Of a DNA stretch of 64,000 nucleotides, positions 1 through 9,444 are shown one piece after another. The notes under the pieces were generated by a model. That model saw only the letters and a list, made by a program, of their open reading frames with translations. It was not told the DNA's origin and searched no databases. Both the position numbers and the translations under genes were made by a program. Origin of the DNA: Arthrinium phaeospermum (lineage: Eukaryota > Ascomycota > Sordariomycetes > Amphisphaeriales > Apiosporaceae); NCBI GenBank assembly GCA_006503535.1, contig QYRS01000007.1, positions 744,001 through 808,000 of the forward strand, read 5' to 3'. The number at the start of each line of letters is the position of its first letter. The stretch's first letter is position 1.

Positions 1-660
1 TCTTCCGTGATCGCACGATAGGAATACGCCCATAGTGTACCGTCCCGAATCTAGACCGTTTATCCAACTGGTAGCAGAGAGTCATGTAGGTCCTTTATGG
101 GCATGCCGACGTGATACCTACTCGGCCACTCTCCGCCACAAAAGGCAAAACGAAACACCACCACCTACAATCGCATCCGCGCCAACATCGTCGGCTAGCA
201 GGTAGACGACCAAAAAAGAAAACTGACTCGGGAAGTCTATCCAGTCTAGTTTAATCCGTGGCGCGGTTTAGAGTGAGCGCTACTCAGGACGGGTAGGAAC
301 AGCGCTCTTCGTAGCGCCCGCGCGGGCTCCGGTTCCTGACTTGCCCTCTCTCCAGCCAGTCGCTCCAGCAACTCCGGTCTGCTGGAAAGTCGTCTTGGGC
401 GGAGCCGCCGGTCAACCGACGAAGAACTGCCAATTGATACACATGGTAGGAACACGCGAGCTGTATGTACATCTTGCAGTAGTGCCCCGAGACGGGATCT
501 AGTCATAGGGTAAGCACCCAAGCAGGAACGCGCTACATATTACCCAACGTCACGTCGTAACGAGTCGTTACCGAAGTCGAGCACCAGCTCTATCGTTTCG
601 TCGTTTTACTATAGCCGTTTCAGCGGTTGTTTATTTACCTTATTTACAGTGCTCCGTGCC
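1..660. other. Intergenic, nothing recognised
   Basis: No reading frame with family resemblance, tRNA fold or repeat was seen. Short open frames here overlap each other on both strands and look like chance. Confidence 0.5.
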
Positions 661-1239
661 TTAGGAAGCATATATAACAAGGCGCCCTATAGCTTCATAG
701 ATGAGTGGAGCAGCGTAATGAGCCCAAGCTTGCTTTTGCCCCATTGCCTGACCTGACCAGCAACGCTCAGGTGTAAATTGCGCAAAAGAAGAAGAAACCT
801 GGTTCGACATCGCGTCATTCCATTGAAGAACACTGACGAGATCGACCGTGTGCTTGCCTGCCCTACCGTAACGGGGATTTGTCCCTCGGGCACCGCGCTT
901 GGTGGATATGAACCAGACTTTTCGAACTGGACCAAGCAAGGGCGGAGTCCCTCTCGTGTGCTCTCTCCTCGTGTTTGTTCGTATGGCGTCGGTGAGCATC
1001 TCAGTTGGAAATCCACCAGATGATGATAGGCTGAAGTAGTTTGACCGTAAGCAATGCTGCGCCTTCTCGAAGGCACTCTGTAATTTCTGTAATTTCGCAC
1101 GGGCAACCTCCCATGCGCGTGGCACTTTGACTACCAAGGTGAAGATCCCGGCGAAAGAGTGGGACGGTTGATCAGTCCAATTAAAGTAAACGATAAGGTT
1201 TGACACCAACAGAAGCGATGAACAGGCACTGAAGATCAT
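661..1239 (-). CDS. Doubtful hypothetical protein, 192 aa
   Basis: I do not recognise this protein. It is a single open frame starting at a true ATG, with a hydrophobic start (about residues 1-19) that could pass as a signal peptide or anchor. A short charged helix-like stretch follows near residues 45-65, and then a basic, low-similarity tail. There is no cysteine pattern or known motif. A second frame of about 140 codons on the same strand overlaps it, which argues that the region is open by chance. It lies about 300 bases downstream of the stop of the next gene on the same strand. I keep it only because its length and start are unusual for the flanking non-coding DNA. Confidence 0.15.
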   Translation of the reverse strand: MIFSACSSLLLVSNLIVYFNWTDQPSHSFAGIFTLVVKVPRAWEVARAKLQKLQSAFEKAQHCLRSNYFSLSSSGGFPTEMLTDAIRTNTRREHTRGTPPLLGPVRKVWFISTKRGARGTNPRYGRAGKHTVDLVSVLQWNDAMSNQVSSSFAQFTPERCWSGQAMGQKQAWAHYAAPLIYEAIGRLVIYAS

Positions 1240-1538
1240 CCATTATTCAAGATTCGAGAATGGTTTGACAGATCGTCTGGATTTGTTTGTGTAATAGCCA
1301 GTTGTATCAAAACTGCTGTAGTAAGATATATACAAGAATTTTAATCTAGAAATTTTTCATAGTCCCGCGAGATGACAGCGTCATCTGGTTTCCCTCCTGG
1401 GAGTTCCCCCGTAAACGCCTTGTCCAAGAAACTTGAGAGACATGTCCTGCCCCCCAAGGCCACAAAATGGAGCATTCGTGCGCCAAGATAGTATATTCCA
1501 AGAAGAATAAATTTTCGTGACGTTTCGTTGCCAGCGGC

Positions 1539-2432
1539 TTAAGCGCCGGTAACGGGCTCGTTGAGCCACCAGGTGACCTCGCCGCGGCCAACATCAAGGC
1601 TGCCGAAGAGGTCCGTGAAGGCGCCCTCGGTGACATCGATAGAGCCAGGCGCGCAGCCAGGGCAAGAGTCACGGATAGTGGCCTGGGTGGTCTTGCCCTT
1701 GGCGCTGATGGTGATGGTCTTGTCGCAGAGGATGTTGGCGGGCTGGTCCACGCCGTAGCTGGTCTTGCCCTGTCCGACCTTCATGAACCAGTCCTTGGAG
1801 ACGGCGACAACGTTACCCTTGGGGGCGCTGTCATCGTAGCCGCAAGATCCCATACCGGGCTGGTAGTAGGTGATGTCACCGGTGAACTTTTCACCTCCAC
1901 CGGACGAGGGGGCGGAGGGAGCAGAAGGGCTCTGGGCCGGCGCCTGTTGAGCAGTGGTCTGGGCAGGCGGGGGAGGTGCGACAGTGGTGGGAGAAGGAGG
2001 GGGAGGAGGGGGCGCGACAGTGGTGGGCTTAGGAGCCGGAATCAGAGTCGTGGGAACAACCACCGGGGCAGGGGGGCTGGTGGTAACAGGTGCCGGCGCC
2101 GGCTGCTCGGGGGATGGCTCAACCGGCTTGACAGCCTCGGCAGTGGGCTTCACCTCAGGAACCGAAGGCTTGGGCTGGGTAGGAGGCTCAAAGAACTGAG
2201 CAGCCGGGGCCTGGGTGGTGGTGGGCTTGGCAGCGGGAGCAGCAGTCGTGGTGGGCGCAGCCGTCGGGGTAGCAACGTCGTCGTCAACCCAGACGGTCTC
2301 GGTCACCCACTCGGTGGTCCATTCGACAACCTGGTCACGCTTCGCGTGGTTGTGGCGACGAGCATGGCCGTGGTGGGGCTGCGCAACGGCAACAGCGGCC
2401 AACAAGGCGGTAGCAAAAGTAGCAGACTTCAT
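1539..2432 (-). CDS. Secreted double-psi beta-barrel (RlpA/expansin-like) protein
   Basis: Single-exon gene, 297 aa. Residues 1-17 form a signal peptide ending near AVAQ. A His/Arg-rich pro-segment follows and ends in a Lys-Arg pair (about 31-32) that fits Kex2 cleavage. Residues about 55-180 are a Pro/Thr/Ala linker, likely O-glycosylated. The C-terminal 110 residues form a double-psi beta-barrel domain: ITYYQPGMGSCG, a paired Cys in NILCDKTI, the RDSCPGC motif, and an IDVTEGAFTDLFGSLDVGRG segment ending in a WW-containing strand. Family knowledge: Asp f 7-type allergens and RlpA-like proteins of fungal walls, usually without a proven enzyme activity. It probably acts outside the cell, at the wall. 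I infer wall binding or remodelling; the substrate is unknown. The opposite strand is open for long stretches only because of the biased Pro/Thr codons. Confidence 0.9.
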   Translation of the reverse strand: MKSATFATALLAAVAVAQPHHGHARRHNHAKRDQVVEWTTEWVTETVWVDDDVATPTAAPTTTAAPAAKPTTTQAPAAQFFEPPTQPKPSVPEVKPTAEAVKPVEPSPEQPAPAPVTTSPPAPVVVPTTLIPAPKPTTVAPPPPPPSPTTVAPPPPAQTTAQQAPAQSPSAPSAPSSGGGEKFTGDITYYQPGMGSCGYDDSAPKGNVVAVSKDWFMKVGQGKTSYGVDQPANILCDKTITISAKGKTTQATIRDSCPGCAPGSIDVTEGAFTDLFGSLDVGRGEVTWWLNEPVTGA

Positions 2433-4474
2433 CTTGTATAAGGGTATTTGATTCGAATATCAAAGCAAGTCGTGATAATCAAGGTCCCAGCCTGATAGGG
2501 GTATTGGGAAGTAATTCCAAATAGTGTGCTAACTCTCAAGGAGTGTCTCGGGTTGTCAATGGCTGACGCTTGCGACAGAAGAGTGCAAGTTGATCGTAAG
2601 AGGGTATCGAGTCGTTAAGTGTTGTCCAGTTCCTCCGGAGAGAATGAGTGTGGAGAGCAGGTGTACTGGTGTAGTAGGCCTGAAATGAATGTATACAGTG
2701 AGCGCTGCTCAGGAAAGGAATGATGGGTTGTGGTTGGAGATCACAATGGGGAACTGGTCATGGTTGGAGTGAAAGGAAGTTGGCTCTCTTTATCTGTGTT
2801 CCTCTGGCCTGGGCAAGCAGGGGCGCGCCATGGGGAGCGGAATAAAGACAGGCGAGGGAGTCCCGGCAGACCGCAGGGGGGGTGAGAAAACGTTGCTAGG
2901 TAGGGTCTGGTCCCAAACGATTCGGGCCTAACTGAGTAGAGGAAATCGGCCTAGAGCATCTCGTTTCCTGGCCGGTAACCCGATCTCATTGGGTGGGTTT
3001 GGGTCTAAAACAAAAGGCGCACTTGGGGCTTGCGGCTGGTGTGGGTAGAGACCGCAGGCTAGAGAGGGAGCGAGCAGAGGAGAGAACGAGCAAGGCAGTT
3101 AGTCGAGTTGGTGGTACCTACATCACAAGCTGGCGGCGTCGTGGACAAACCAGGAGCCGGGGGACATCCGCCCTACTCCAGGGTTGGTACCTTGCAGCTG
3201 CAGGGGGGACGCCATGAATCAAGAAGCCAATGGGCGAGCCGATTCTGGCCTCTGCCCCCCCTCGAATTAAACTGGATTAGCTCAACACAAGGGCAGAGCG
3301 CACCCGTTCCTGACGATCTCTCCAATCCCCGTTGCTGGACCGGGAATGGTGGACTGGCCGGCTGAGCTGATGCTGTTTAAGTGCTGTGCTATATCGTGCG
3401 TCGTACTACTCCGGGCTACCACCCAACACACCCGTGGCTTGCATTAGCAGGCCTCCATCCAGGCATCCTGCTCTCCGCTCGTGTCGCCTTCGCAACCCGA
3501 AGGAAAACTTTTTGCGCGCTTCAGCTCCACCCGTCTTGATTGAATGACTCCATACGAGCAACGAGGCCGCTTGTGACAAATGACCACTGGCCTTGGCTTC
3601 GAGGCTGCTAGTACCAGTAGCTGCGGAAAGTACGTGGAAGCAACAGGCGGCCCTGTGAGATTGGTCTACGAGACAAAGACTGATCGGTAGACTGTCTACC
3701 GGCTGCTAGGTAGGTAGCCCCTAAATAGTACATGCCCACATACCTAAGCGTAAGCCCTACGGTACGGTGATAACGACGCTGGCACGACTTTGCGCTGCAG
3801 TCAGCACATGCAGTTGCTCCAAGGAGGGGAATACAGTTTGCCGCCGTACCACACCATGCGAGCGAGACGGATCGGAGAAACATGGTGAGAACAAGAAGTC
3901 TGTTGTGCGCGCGAGACAAGAAAGAAAAAAGCGGGAGACAACCCGACTGCTAGGAAACACCCCGCTTTAGGGCCCTCTCTGCCCTTGTCGCAAATCGGTA
4001 GATTGACGGCATACCGCCCTGTCAAGGCCAACATGCAGTTGGCCCATGACATCGGCATCTTGTGTACGGAGTATAGTAGTACTTGCATACTATGAGAGAT
4101 AAAAAATTACAAAACCAAGAAATCGAACCATGATCGGGGGATCTTGGTTGGGACACGCAATAGCCACCCCAAAAATGGAGCATTCCTTACATGTGAGGGG
4201 GACTGTGGGCAAGGTGGGTGGGCATTTTAACCGACTGCAGACAGACTACTTCGAGAATCGAGGAGAAATCGAGAAGAATTGGAGAGCTATTCAAGGCTGA
4301 CTGACTGTCAAGCTGAGGGGACCAGGAAGTCGGTGTGGCCTTACAGCAGGCATGTGGCAAGCAGGCTGTCTTGGGCATCACACTTGTCAGTCTTGGAGAG
4401 GGGGAGAGAGAGAGAGCCACATCACTAATCATAGCCCTCGAGATTGGTTGACGATGCATACGCTCTATTCACGT
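2433..4474. other. Intergenic, promoter of the barrel-domain gene and 3' region of EFM6
   Basis: The first several hundred bases left of 3000 should carry the promoter and leader of the secreted protein. No strong TATA box was fixed. The remainder has only short overlapping frames. A CTAGGTAGGTAG run at 3706-3717 belongs to a motif seen in other gaps. No gene is supported. Confidence 0.5.
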
Positions 4475-5646
4475 TCAAGAAGCACTCTTACACTCCTGGG
4501 CCTGAGCCTTACTTCTAAAACTGTACAGGAAGATGTTCTCGCGCGAGAAGACTTCACGGTCCTGATCGACCAGCTCTACAGTCCGGAACGCCTTCTGGGC
4601 CTTCTTGAGAAACTGCATGTCGGCCCTTCTCCTCTTCTTGAAGCAGAAGTAGATGGTCGCAGACGGACACAGGGCCAAGAGGTCAGACAGGGTGGCGAGA
4701 AGCAAGGGGAATGCAGGTTCAAAATAGACGCAGTCGGCGGCTAGGACGACATCTGGCTTGAAGTTGACCACGTCTGTTCCGAGCGGTTCTCCCCTGCGAC
4801 ACCATTGGAGGTCAGATTGTCTGCATTTAGAAACCGCAGGTATGGCATAGAGCTGAACAGTAGATTCCATGTATGCTGGCGGCACGGTCTCTTTATTTGG
4901 GGCCCGTCGTCGGCAGGATTTTGGTCACTTACCAATTCAACACGGCGGGCTGGACCCGGGAGCCAAGCTTGTTCAGAGCCACGTTCTTCTCCATGAGGGG
5001 CACCATATTAACCTGGTCGGTAACATATACCGGCTGGTCGATGTCGCATCCACTGGCTACTCCAAGTCCAACCAATCCTCCACCGGCTCCGAGTTCTAGA
5101 CTGTGGTCATGACGTGAAATATCAGCACTCGATTTTCTTGCGGATCCATCCATACTACTCATTCACTCCCTCTTCTTGCCTCCTCCTCCTCTTCTGCCTG
5201 GGAAGCCTGGTATGCAGCCTGGAGCCCAGAAGCTTGACAGCCCCACTGGTTTCCTGGTAACGCCATAGGGTAACAAGTCATCATGCGCAAGTCCGAACCC
5301 ACATTCTAGAATTTTTCAAATCGTCTCGGTGATAGCGGAGCATGTGCTTTGCCAGGACCATACCAGCTGGCCAGGCTTGCCCGCCATTACCTGACTTCAG
5401 GTCTTCGTGCAACTGGATGGCTTGCGGGAGGAGGCCCGAGAAATCGAGATTGGTCGTGGCCGCTGCTTTAAGTTCCCGTAGTGGTGCCAAGTCAGTGCCG
5501 ATGGCCAGAGGTGAAAAGTCCGGGGACGGCGACCGCGACGTTTTCGGCTCCTGGGTGTCCATGGTGTCCATGGTGATTATATGAAGAAGGAGGGAAGGGA
5601 AGGGACTTTTTGAGGGCGATGTTTCAGCAAAGTTCCTTAGGTCCAT
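4475..5646 (-). CDS. EFM6: EFM6-type protein-lysine N-methyltransferase
   Basis: Three exons: 5646-5303, 5100-4933 and 4793-4475, giving 276 aa in frame. The seven-beta-strand methyltransferase core is clear. GGQAWPAGMVLAKHML precedes the SAM-binding motif I, ILELGAGGGLVGLGVA, which is assembled exactly across intron 1. VYVTDQ is the acidic-loop region, NWGEPL is formed across intron 2, and AADCVYFEPAFPLL contains the DxxY-type post-motif of METTL21-like enzymes. KKRRRADMQFLKKAQKAF is characteristic of the fungal EFM6 group. In yeast the orthologue methylates a lysine of translation elongation factor eEF1A, so the likely role here is cytosolic modification of the translation machinery. The start at 5646 is the first ATG; a second one, at the MDTMDT repeat about 25 codons in, is equally plausible. 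It is divergent from the Axl2-like gene. Confidence 0.85.
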
Positions 5647-6237
5647 ATTCTTATCTCTCCCTGCCTGGTCCTCTGGACGGCGGGCTGGCGGGTTCTTTAG
5701 AGGCGTGAGAGGTTATTCGACTGGCAGGGTCTGTTAGTGCGAGTCTGCCGGCCCGTTGGGCGGCGATGGTGGATAGGAGCGTCAGCGTCCCTATCTTCGA
5801 CCCAATCTCCCACTTCGATATATTGAAGGGAGGGCGGAGGCGTGATTTTTCGTCCCATCTTAATCCTCCGAAGTTCGCATGCCAATGCAAAATGCTAGTT
5901 AGTATCTCTTCTTCGGAGGGACCCCTCTGAGAAAACCCCCATGTGCTGGACCCGGCATAGGAATTTGATCGACTACGAACACAGCTATGCGTGGCGAGAC
6001 ATATCAAATTCCACCACGGCGCCGTGCTGGGCGACGCGACGCTATCACTCGACGCGTTCGGTATTGTTGCATGTAGTATTATCACCAAGGTAACCTTTTA
6101 CATGGTGACTTTCTCGTAGTCGAACTTTTCGAGTTCTTTCCCCTGCTATTACTCGTATAATGGGTGATCATCTCGCCAACTTCTTACACTCGTTTGCGCG
6201 TCGAGCGCTGGTCAGTTGGTGATATGTTCTGTGCATC
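5647..6237. other. Divergent promoter region between EFM6 and the Axl2-like gene
   Basis: The 591 bases between two start codons facing away from each other must hold both promoters. A long frame on the minus strand has no ATG start and no recognisable protein. No motif stands out. Confidence 0.5.
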
Positions 6238-9200
6238 ATGAAATCGCGGCGGCCTCTAATAGCGACGGTCACTCTTTTCGTCTGCTGGGCTGATTCTTTA
6301 CCTCAAGATTATTTCCCCATCAACTCACAGCTGCCCCCGGTTGCTCGTATCTCGGAGCCTTTCTCGTTCATATTCTCTCCTTCAACGTTTTCTTCCCCTT
6401 ACCCTATGTCATACAGCTTGGTGAATGCCCCAAAATGGCTCTCGATCGATAGCAGCAGCAGGCGCCTGTTCGGCGAACCGAAGGACGAAGACGTCCCACC
6501 CGGCGAGGTTGTCGGAGTCCCTATCAAGCTACAGGCAAAGGATGAATCGGGCACGACGACAACGAACGCGACGCTGGTAGTGTCAAGAAACCCGCCGCCG
6601 ACAGTGAATATCCCACTTGCAGTCCAGGCGAAAAGATTTGGACCCTTTTCAAGCCCGTCGTCACTTTTATTGCATCCATCTAAGCCGTTCGCCTATACTT
6701 TTGACCGGAGCACATTTCAAGCAGACCAGGCTCCAGAGTTGAACTACTATGCGGTAACTGGGGATAATGCCCCCTTGCCGTCCTGGGTCAGCTTCAACCC
6801 CAAGAACCTATCTTTCACGGGCACAACACCCCCGTTCGAATCGTTGGTCCAACCTCCCCAGACATTCGATGTGCAGTTGGTAGCTTCCGATGTGTTCGGG
6901 TTTGCATCAGTGCCGCTGAAGTTTTCGTTGGTTGTTGGGATCCATGAGCTCACGTCAACAGCTTCTCCGGTTGCACTGAACGCAACCAGGGGCAAACCGT
7001 TCGAATACACCGACCTGGTAAAGGCTGTTCAGCTTGACAACAGGACCATACGGCCCGAGGAAGTGAGGTCGATAACAACATCCAGCCTTCCCAGTTGGCT
7101 GGAGTTTAATAATAAAACGTGGGGATTGAGTGGCACGCCTGAACTGACGGCAAACTCATCTAATATCACGGTGTTCTTGCAAGATACATTCGCTGATACT
7201 GTCAATATCACTCTGAGTATCAATATTATCAAGGACTTGTTTCGCCAAAACTTCACCGCTCTCGATGTCACAGCTGGCGATAGCGTCTTGGTGGACCTGA
7301 AAGAATACCTGTGGGATCCGTCGGAGGTAGATCTGGAGTTGAGCAACGAGTCCTCGGACTCGTGGCTGGAACTCGATCCATCAAGCCTGGTATTATCCGG
7401 AACAGTCCCAAACGTGCAAGATGCGCTGGACAGTACAATCACCCTCACTGCGACCTCTAAAAGCACGGGACAGAAAGAAGAACGCACCATGGCAGTACAC
7501 ATAAACACCGGAGGTGTTGCGACAAACACCAATGATCTACCAGCTCCAACGGCTTCACCGACGGCCGAGGCACATCAAGAGGCACCCGCGGTCAATGTCC
7601 CTCTTTTGTTGGCAGTGTTGCTTCCTCTCCTGCTACTGCTGATCGCGGTGATCGTGGTGATGTTATGTCGCCGGCGCAGAAATCGTAGAGCCGACGAAGG
7701 AAGAGTTCTGGAAGTATCCGCACCAATTCCCGGCACATTCGTGCGCCACGACACTGGTCCAGAGAACGGCTTACGGCACACCATGTTTGATATAGGGTCG
7801 TCAAGGAGACGACGTAAGCGAAAGAAAAGCAACCGCAGTGCTGCGACACCTAATTCGGAGTCTTCAGCAACATCGTTCACAGGGAGTTTGCAAAGCAGCA
7901 CGGATAACCACCGCTCGGAGCGACAGCTTGTTACTCTGAGGTCATCTGACGGCTCACTTGCCTCGGGGGCAGACCAACGGCAAGCGCTTGACCCGGTGGT
8001 TCCACCCCTACGAGTGCCGACTGTTTTGAGAAACAGCGGCAGTCTTCTATCAGATACAAGCATCGGGGAGGATGAATACGACACCGACCGTGGCGACTCT
8101 GGATTGCATCTTGATGGAGCGGGAACCGAGCGGTCTGGTACCGCTTACTTGGATATGCCGAGGATACATGAGCCTTTTAGCATCCAGAACACGCCTGAGA
8201 TTGCCTACCGAACGGGAAGCGACTGTGACTCGAGCGTCGAGCTCGTGAGGGAGGACGTAGGCGTAGCTCTGTCCGGAAATCGCGACTCGACGCTGAGCAT
8301 CCGCGGCATGGGCAGACGAGTTTCGCGGGCCTGGAAGCAAGGCACCGCATCGAAACTGCTGGAGGAGTACAAGCGCAAGAGCTACCAGAGCACGTCGAGT
8401 GCCAAAACAGGCCGTACAAGCCTTTTGACGACCGGCATTGCCGCCGAGAAGCCCGTCAACGCCAACGTCATCTCGAGGCCGACCATTGTCCACATACCCA
8501 GCCGACCGGGAGAGGCACGGCAGATCAGCCGGCGTGTGGACGGGTCCAGCCCGCTGTTCGGAGGCGGCTCCATCGCCAACTCCCCTCGCACCCTGACGCC
8601 GATTGCGCAGTCTTCCCCCTCTACTACTGGTGACATCCAAAGGCCGCCTCCGATACTCCAGACTTTCACGGCCATGTCGCGCGATAGCGACACGTCCTGG
8701 GATAGGATCGCACGAGACTCGCTGGGTATTGCGCACAAAGACCTGAAGCAGCCTCCCGCGAAACCCACAAGCGTGTTCAGTAAAGCCATTGACCAGGCTC
8801 AGGACGCCCCGAATTGGAGCAACCGGAACTCCAAGAACCTCATGTCTCCCGACCAGTGGCTTCGACCGAAGATGGACCGCGGCACAGAAGGCCCGCCGCA
8901 CATACCCAAGGCCGCCCCCAGATTATCGCTGTACCCTAATGTGATGGCATCGCCTGCAACTCAGGGGTCCATCACCACCTCCGGATCGATATCGACAGGC
9001 TCTCCGGACAGCACCAGGCAAACACCGCCACGGCACGTCTCCCACGGAGACCAGAAGCTCAACGTGGGCCGGATACGCAAGCAGCGTACTACGGGCGCCG
9101 CCCGGCCTCTGCCGAAGACAAAGTCGACAACCCCCTCGCCAACAGAGTGGCCGCGACCGACAGCAGCTCCGCCGCAGCGGCCCCTGCCCGAAACCCCGAC

Positions 9201-9444
9201 CCGGCGGCCCCTGGCGGAGAGACCGAATGGCGCATATCGCGGAGGACCCGGTGGTGCCCAGGGGGCTGCCGCCGCTGCAGTGGCGCGGAGCCGGTCGACG
9301 ACCCTGTCGAAGCGGTCCAACAAGACCCCCGCCAGCGATCGTATGAACGACACGGATGATGGCTGGGAGGACGTGAGGCCGGATGAGTCTACGTCGTCGG
9401 CGGCAGGGTCTCTCCACCATGGGAGCTTTCCGGCCTTGATATGA
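6238..9444 (+). CDS. AXL2: Axl2-like cadherin-fold plasma membrane protein
   Basis: Intronless, 1068 aa, type I membrane protein. Residues 1-20 are a signal peptide. The outer part carries four dystroglycan/cadherin-like (CADG) units, each marked by a WLxxxxxxxxLxG core: APKWLSIDSSSRRLFGEP (about 64-81), LPSWVSFNPKNLSFTGTTPP (180-199), LPSWLEFNNKTWGLSGTP (284-301) and SWLELDPSSLVLSGTVP (375-391). A transmembrane helix spans about 452-477, followed by RRRRNRR as stop-transfer. The remaining 585 residues are a disordered Ser/Pro/Arg-rich cytoplasmic tail. This is the architecture of yeast Axl2/Bud10, the axial landmark protein that feeds the Bud5-Rsr1-Bud2 GTPase module. In filamentous fungi homologues affect septation and conidiophore form. 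Sequence identity outside the CADG units is low in this family, so orthology is likely but not proven. Confidence 0.85.
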   Translation: MKSRRPLIATVTLFVCWADSLPQDYFPINSQLPPVARISEPFSFIFSPSTFSSPYPMSYSLVNAPKWLSIDSSSRRLFGEPKDEDVPPGEVVGVPIKLQAKDESGTTTTNATLVVSRNPPPTVNIPLAVQAKRFGPFSSPSSLLLHPSKPFAYTFDRSTFQADQAPELNYYAVTGDNAPLPSWVSFNPKNLSFTGTTPPFESLVQPPQTFDVQLVASDVFGFASVPLKFSLVVGIHELTSTASPVALNATRGKPFEYTDLVKAVQLDNRTIRPEEVRSITTSSLPSWLEFNNKTWGLSGTPELTANSSNITVFLQDTFADTVNITLSINIIKDLFRQNFTALDVTAGDSVLVDLKEYLWDPSEVDLELSNESSDSWLELDPSSLVLSGTVPNVQDALDSTITLTATSKSTGQKEERTMAVHINTGGVATNTNDLPAPTASPTAEAHQEAPAVNVPLLLAVLLPLLLLLIAVIVVMLCRRRRNRRADEGRVLEVSAPIPGTFVRHDTGPENGLRHTMFDIGSSRRRRKRKKSNRSAATPNSESSATSFTGSLQSSTDNHRSERQLVTLRSSDGSLASGADQRQALDPVVPPLRVPTVLRNSGSLLSDTSIGEDEYDTDRGDSGLHLDGAGTERSGTAYLDMPRIHEPFSIQNTPEIAYRTGSDCDSSVELVREDVGVALSGNRDSTLSIRGMGRRVSRAWKQGTASKLLEEYKRKSYQSTSSAKTGRTSLLTTGIAAEKPVNANVISRPTIVHIPSRPGEARQISRRVDGSSPLFGGGSIANSPRTLTPIAQSSPSTTGDIQRPPPILQTFTAMSRDSDTSWDRIARDSLGIAHKDLKQPPAKPTSVFSKAIDQAQDAPNWSNRNSKNLMSPDQWLRPKMDRGTEGPPHIPKAAPRLSLYPNVMASPATQGSITTSGSISTGSPDSTRQTPPRHVSHGDQKLNVGRIRKQRTTGAARPLPKTKSTTPSPTEWPRPTAAPPQRPLPETPTRRPLAERPNGAYRGGPGGAQGAAAAAVARSRSTTLSKRSNKTPASDRMNDTDDGWEDVRPDESTSSAAGSLHHGSFPALI

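Noticed and set aside
801..811. GGTTCGACATC, a partial tRNA B-box
   Set aside because: The closing CC is missing and no acceptor or anticodon stem can be drawn around it.
1947..2451. Gly/Arg/Val-rich plus-strand frames
   Set aside because: Shadows of the Pro/Thr-rich spacer of the secreted protein on the other strand.
8050..9420. Long antisense frames under the Axl2-like gene
   Set aside because: Arg/Gly/Leu-rich translations are the expected shadow of a GC-rich Ser/Pro tail; the sense frame has clear domains.
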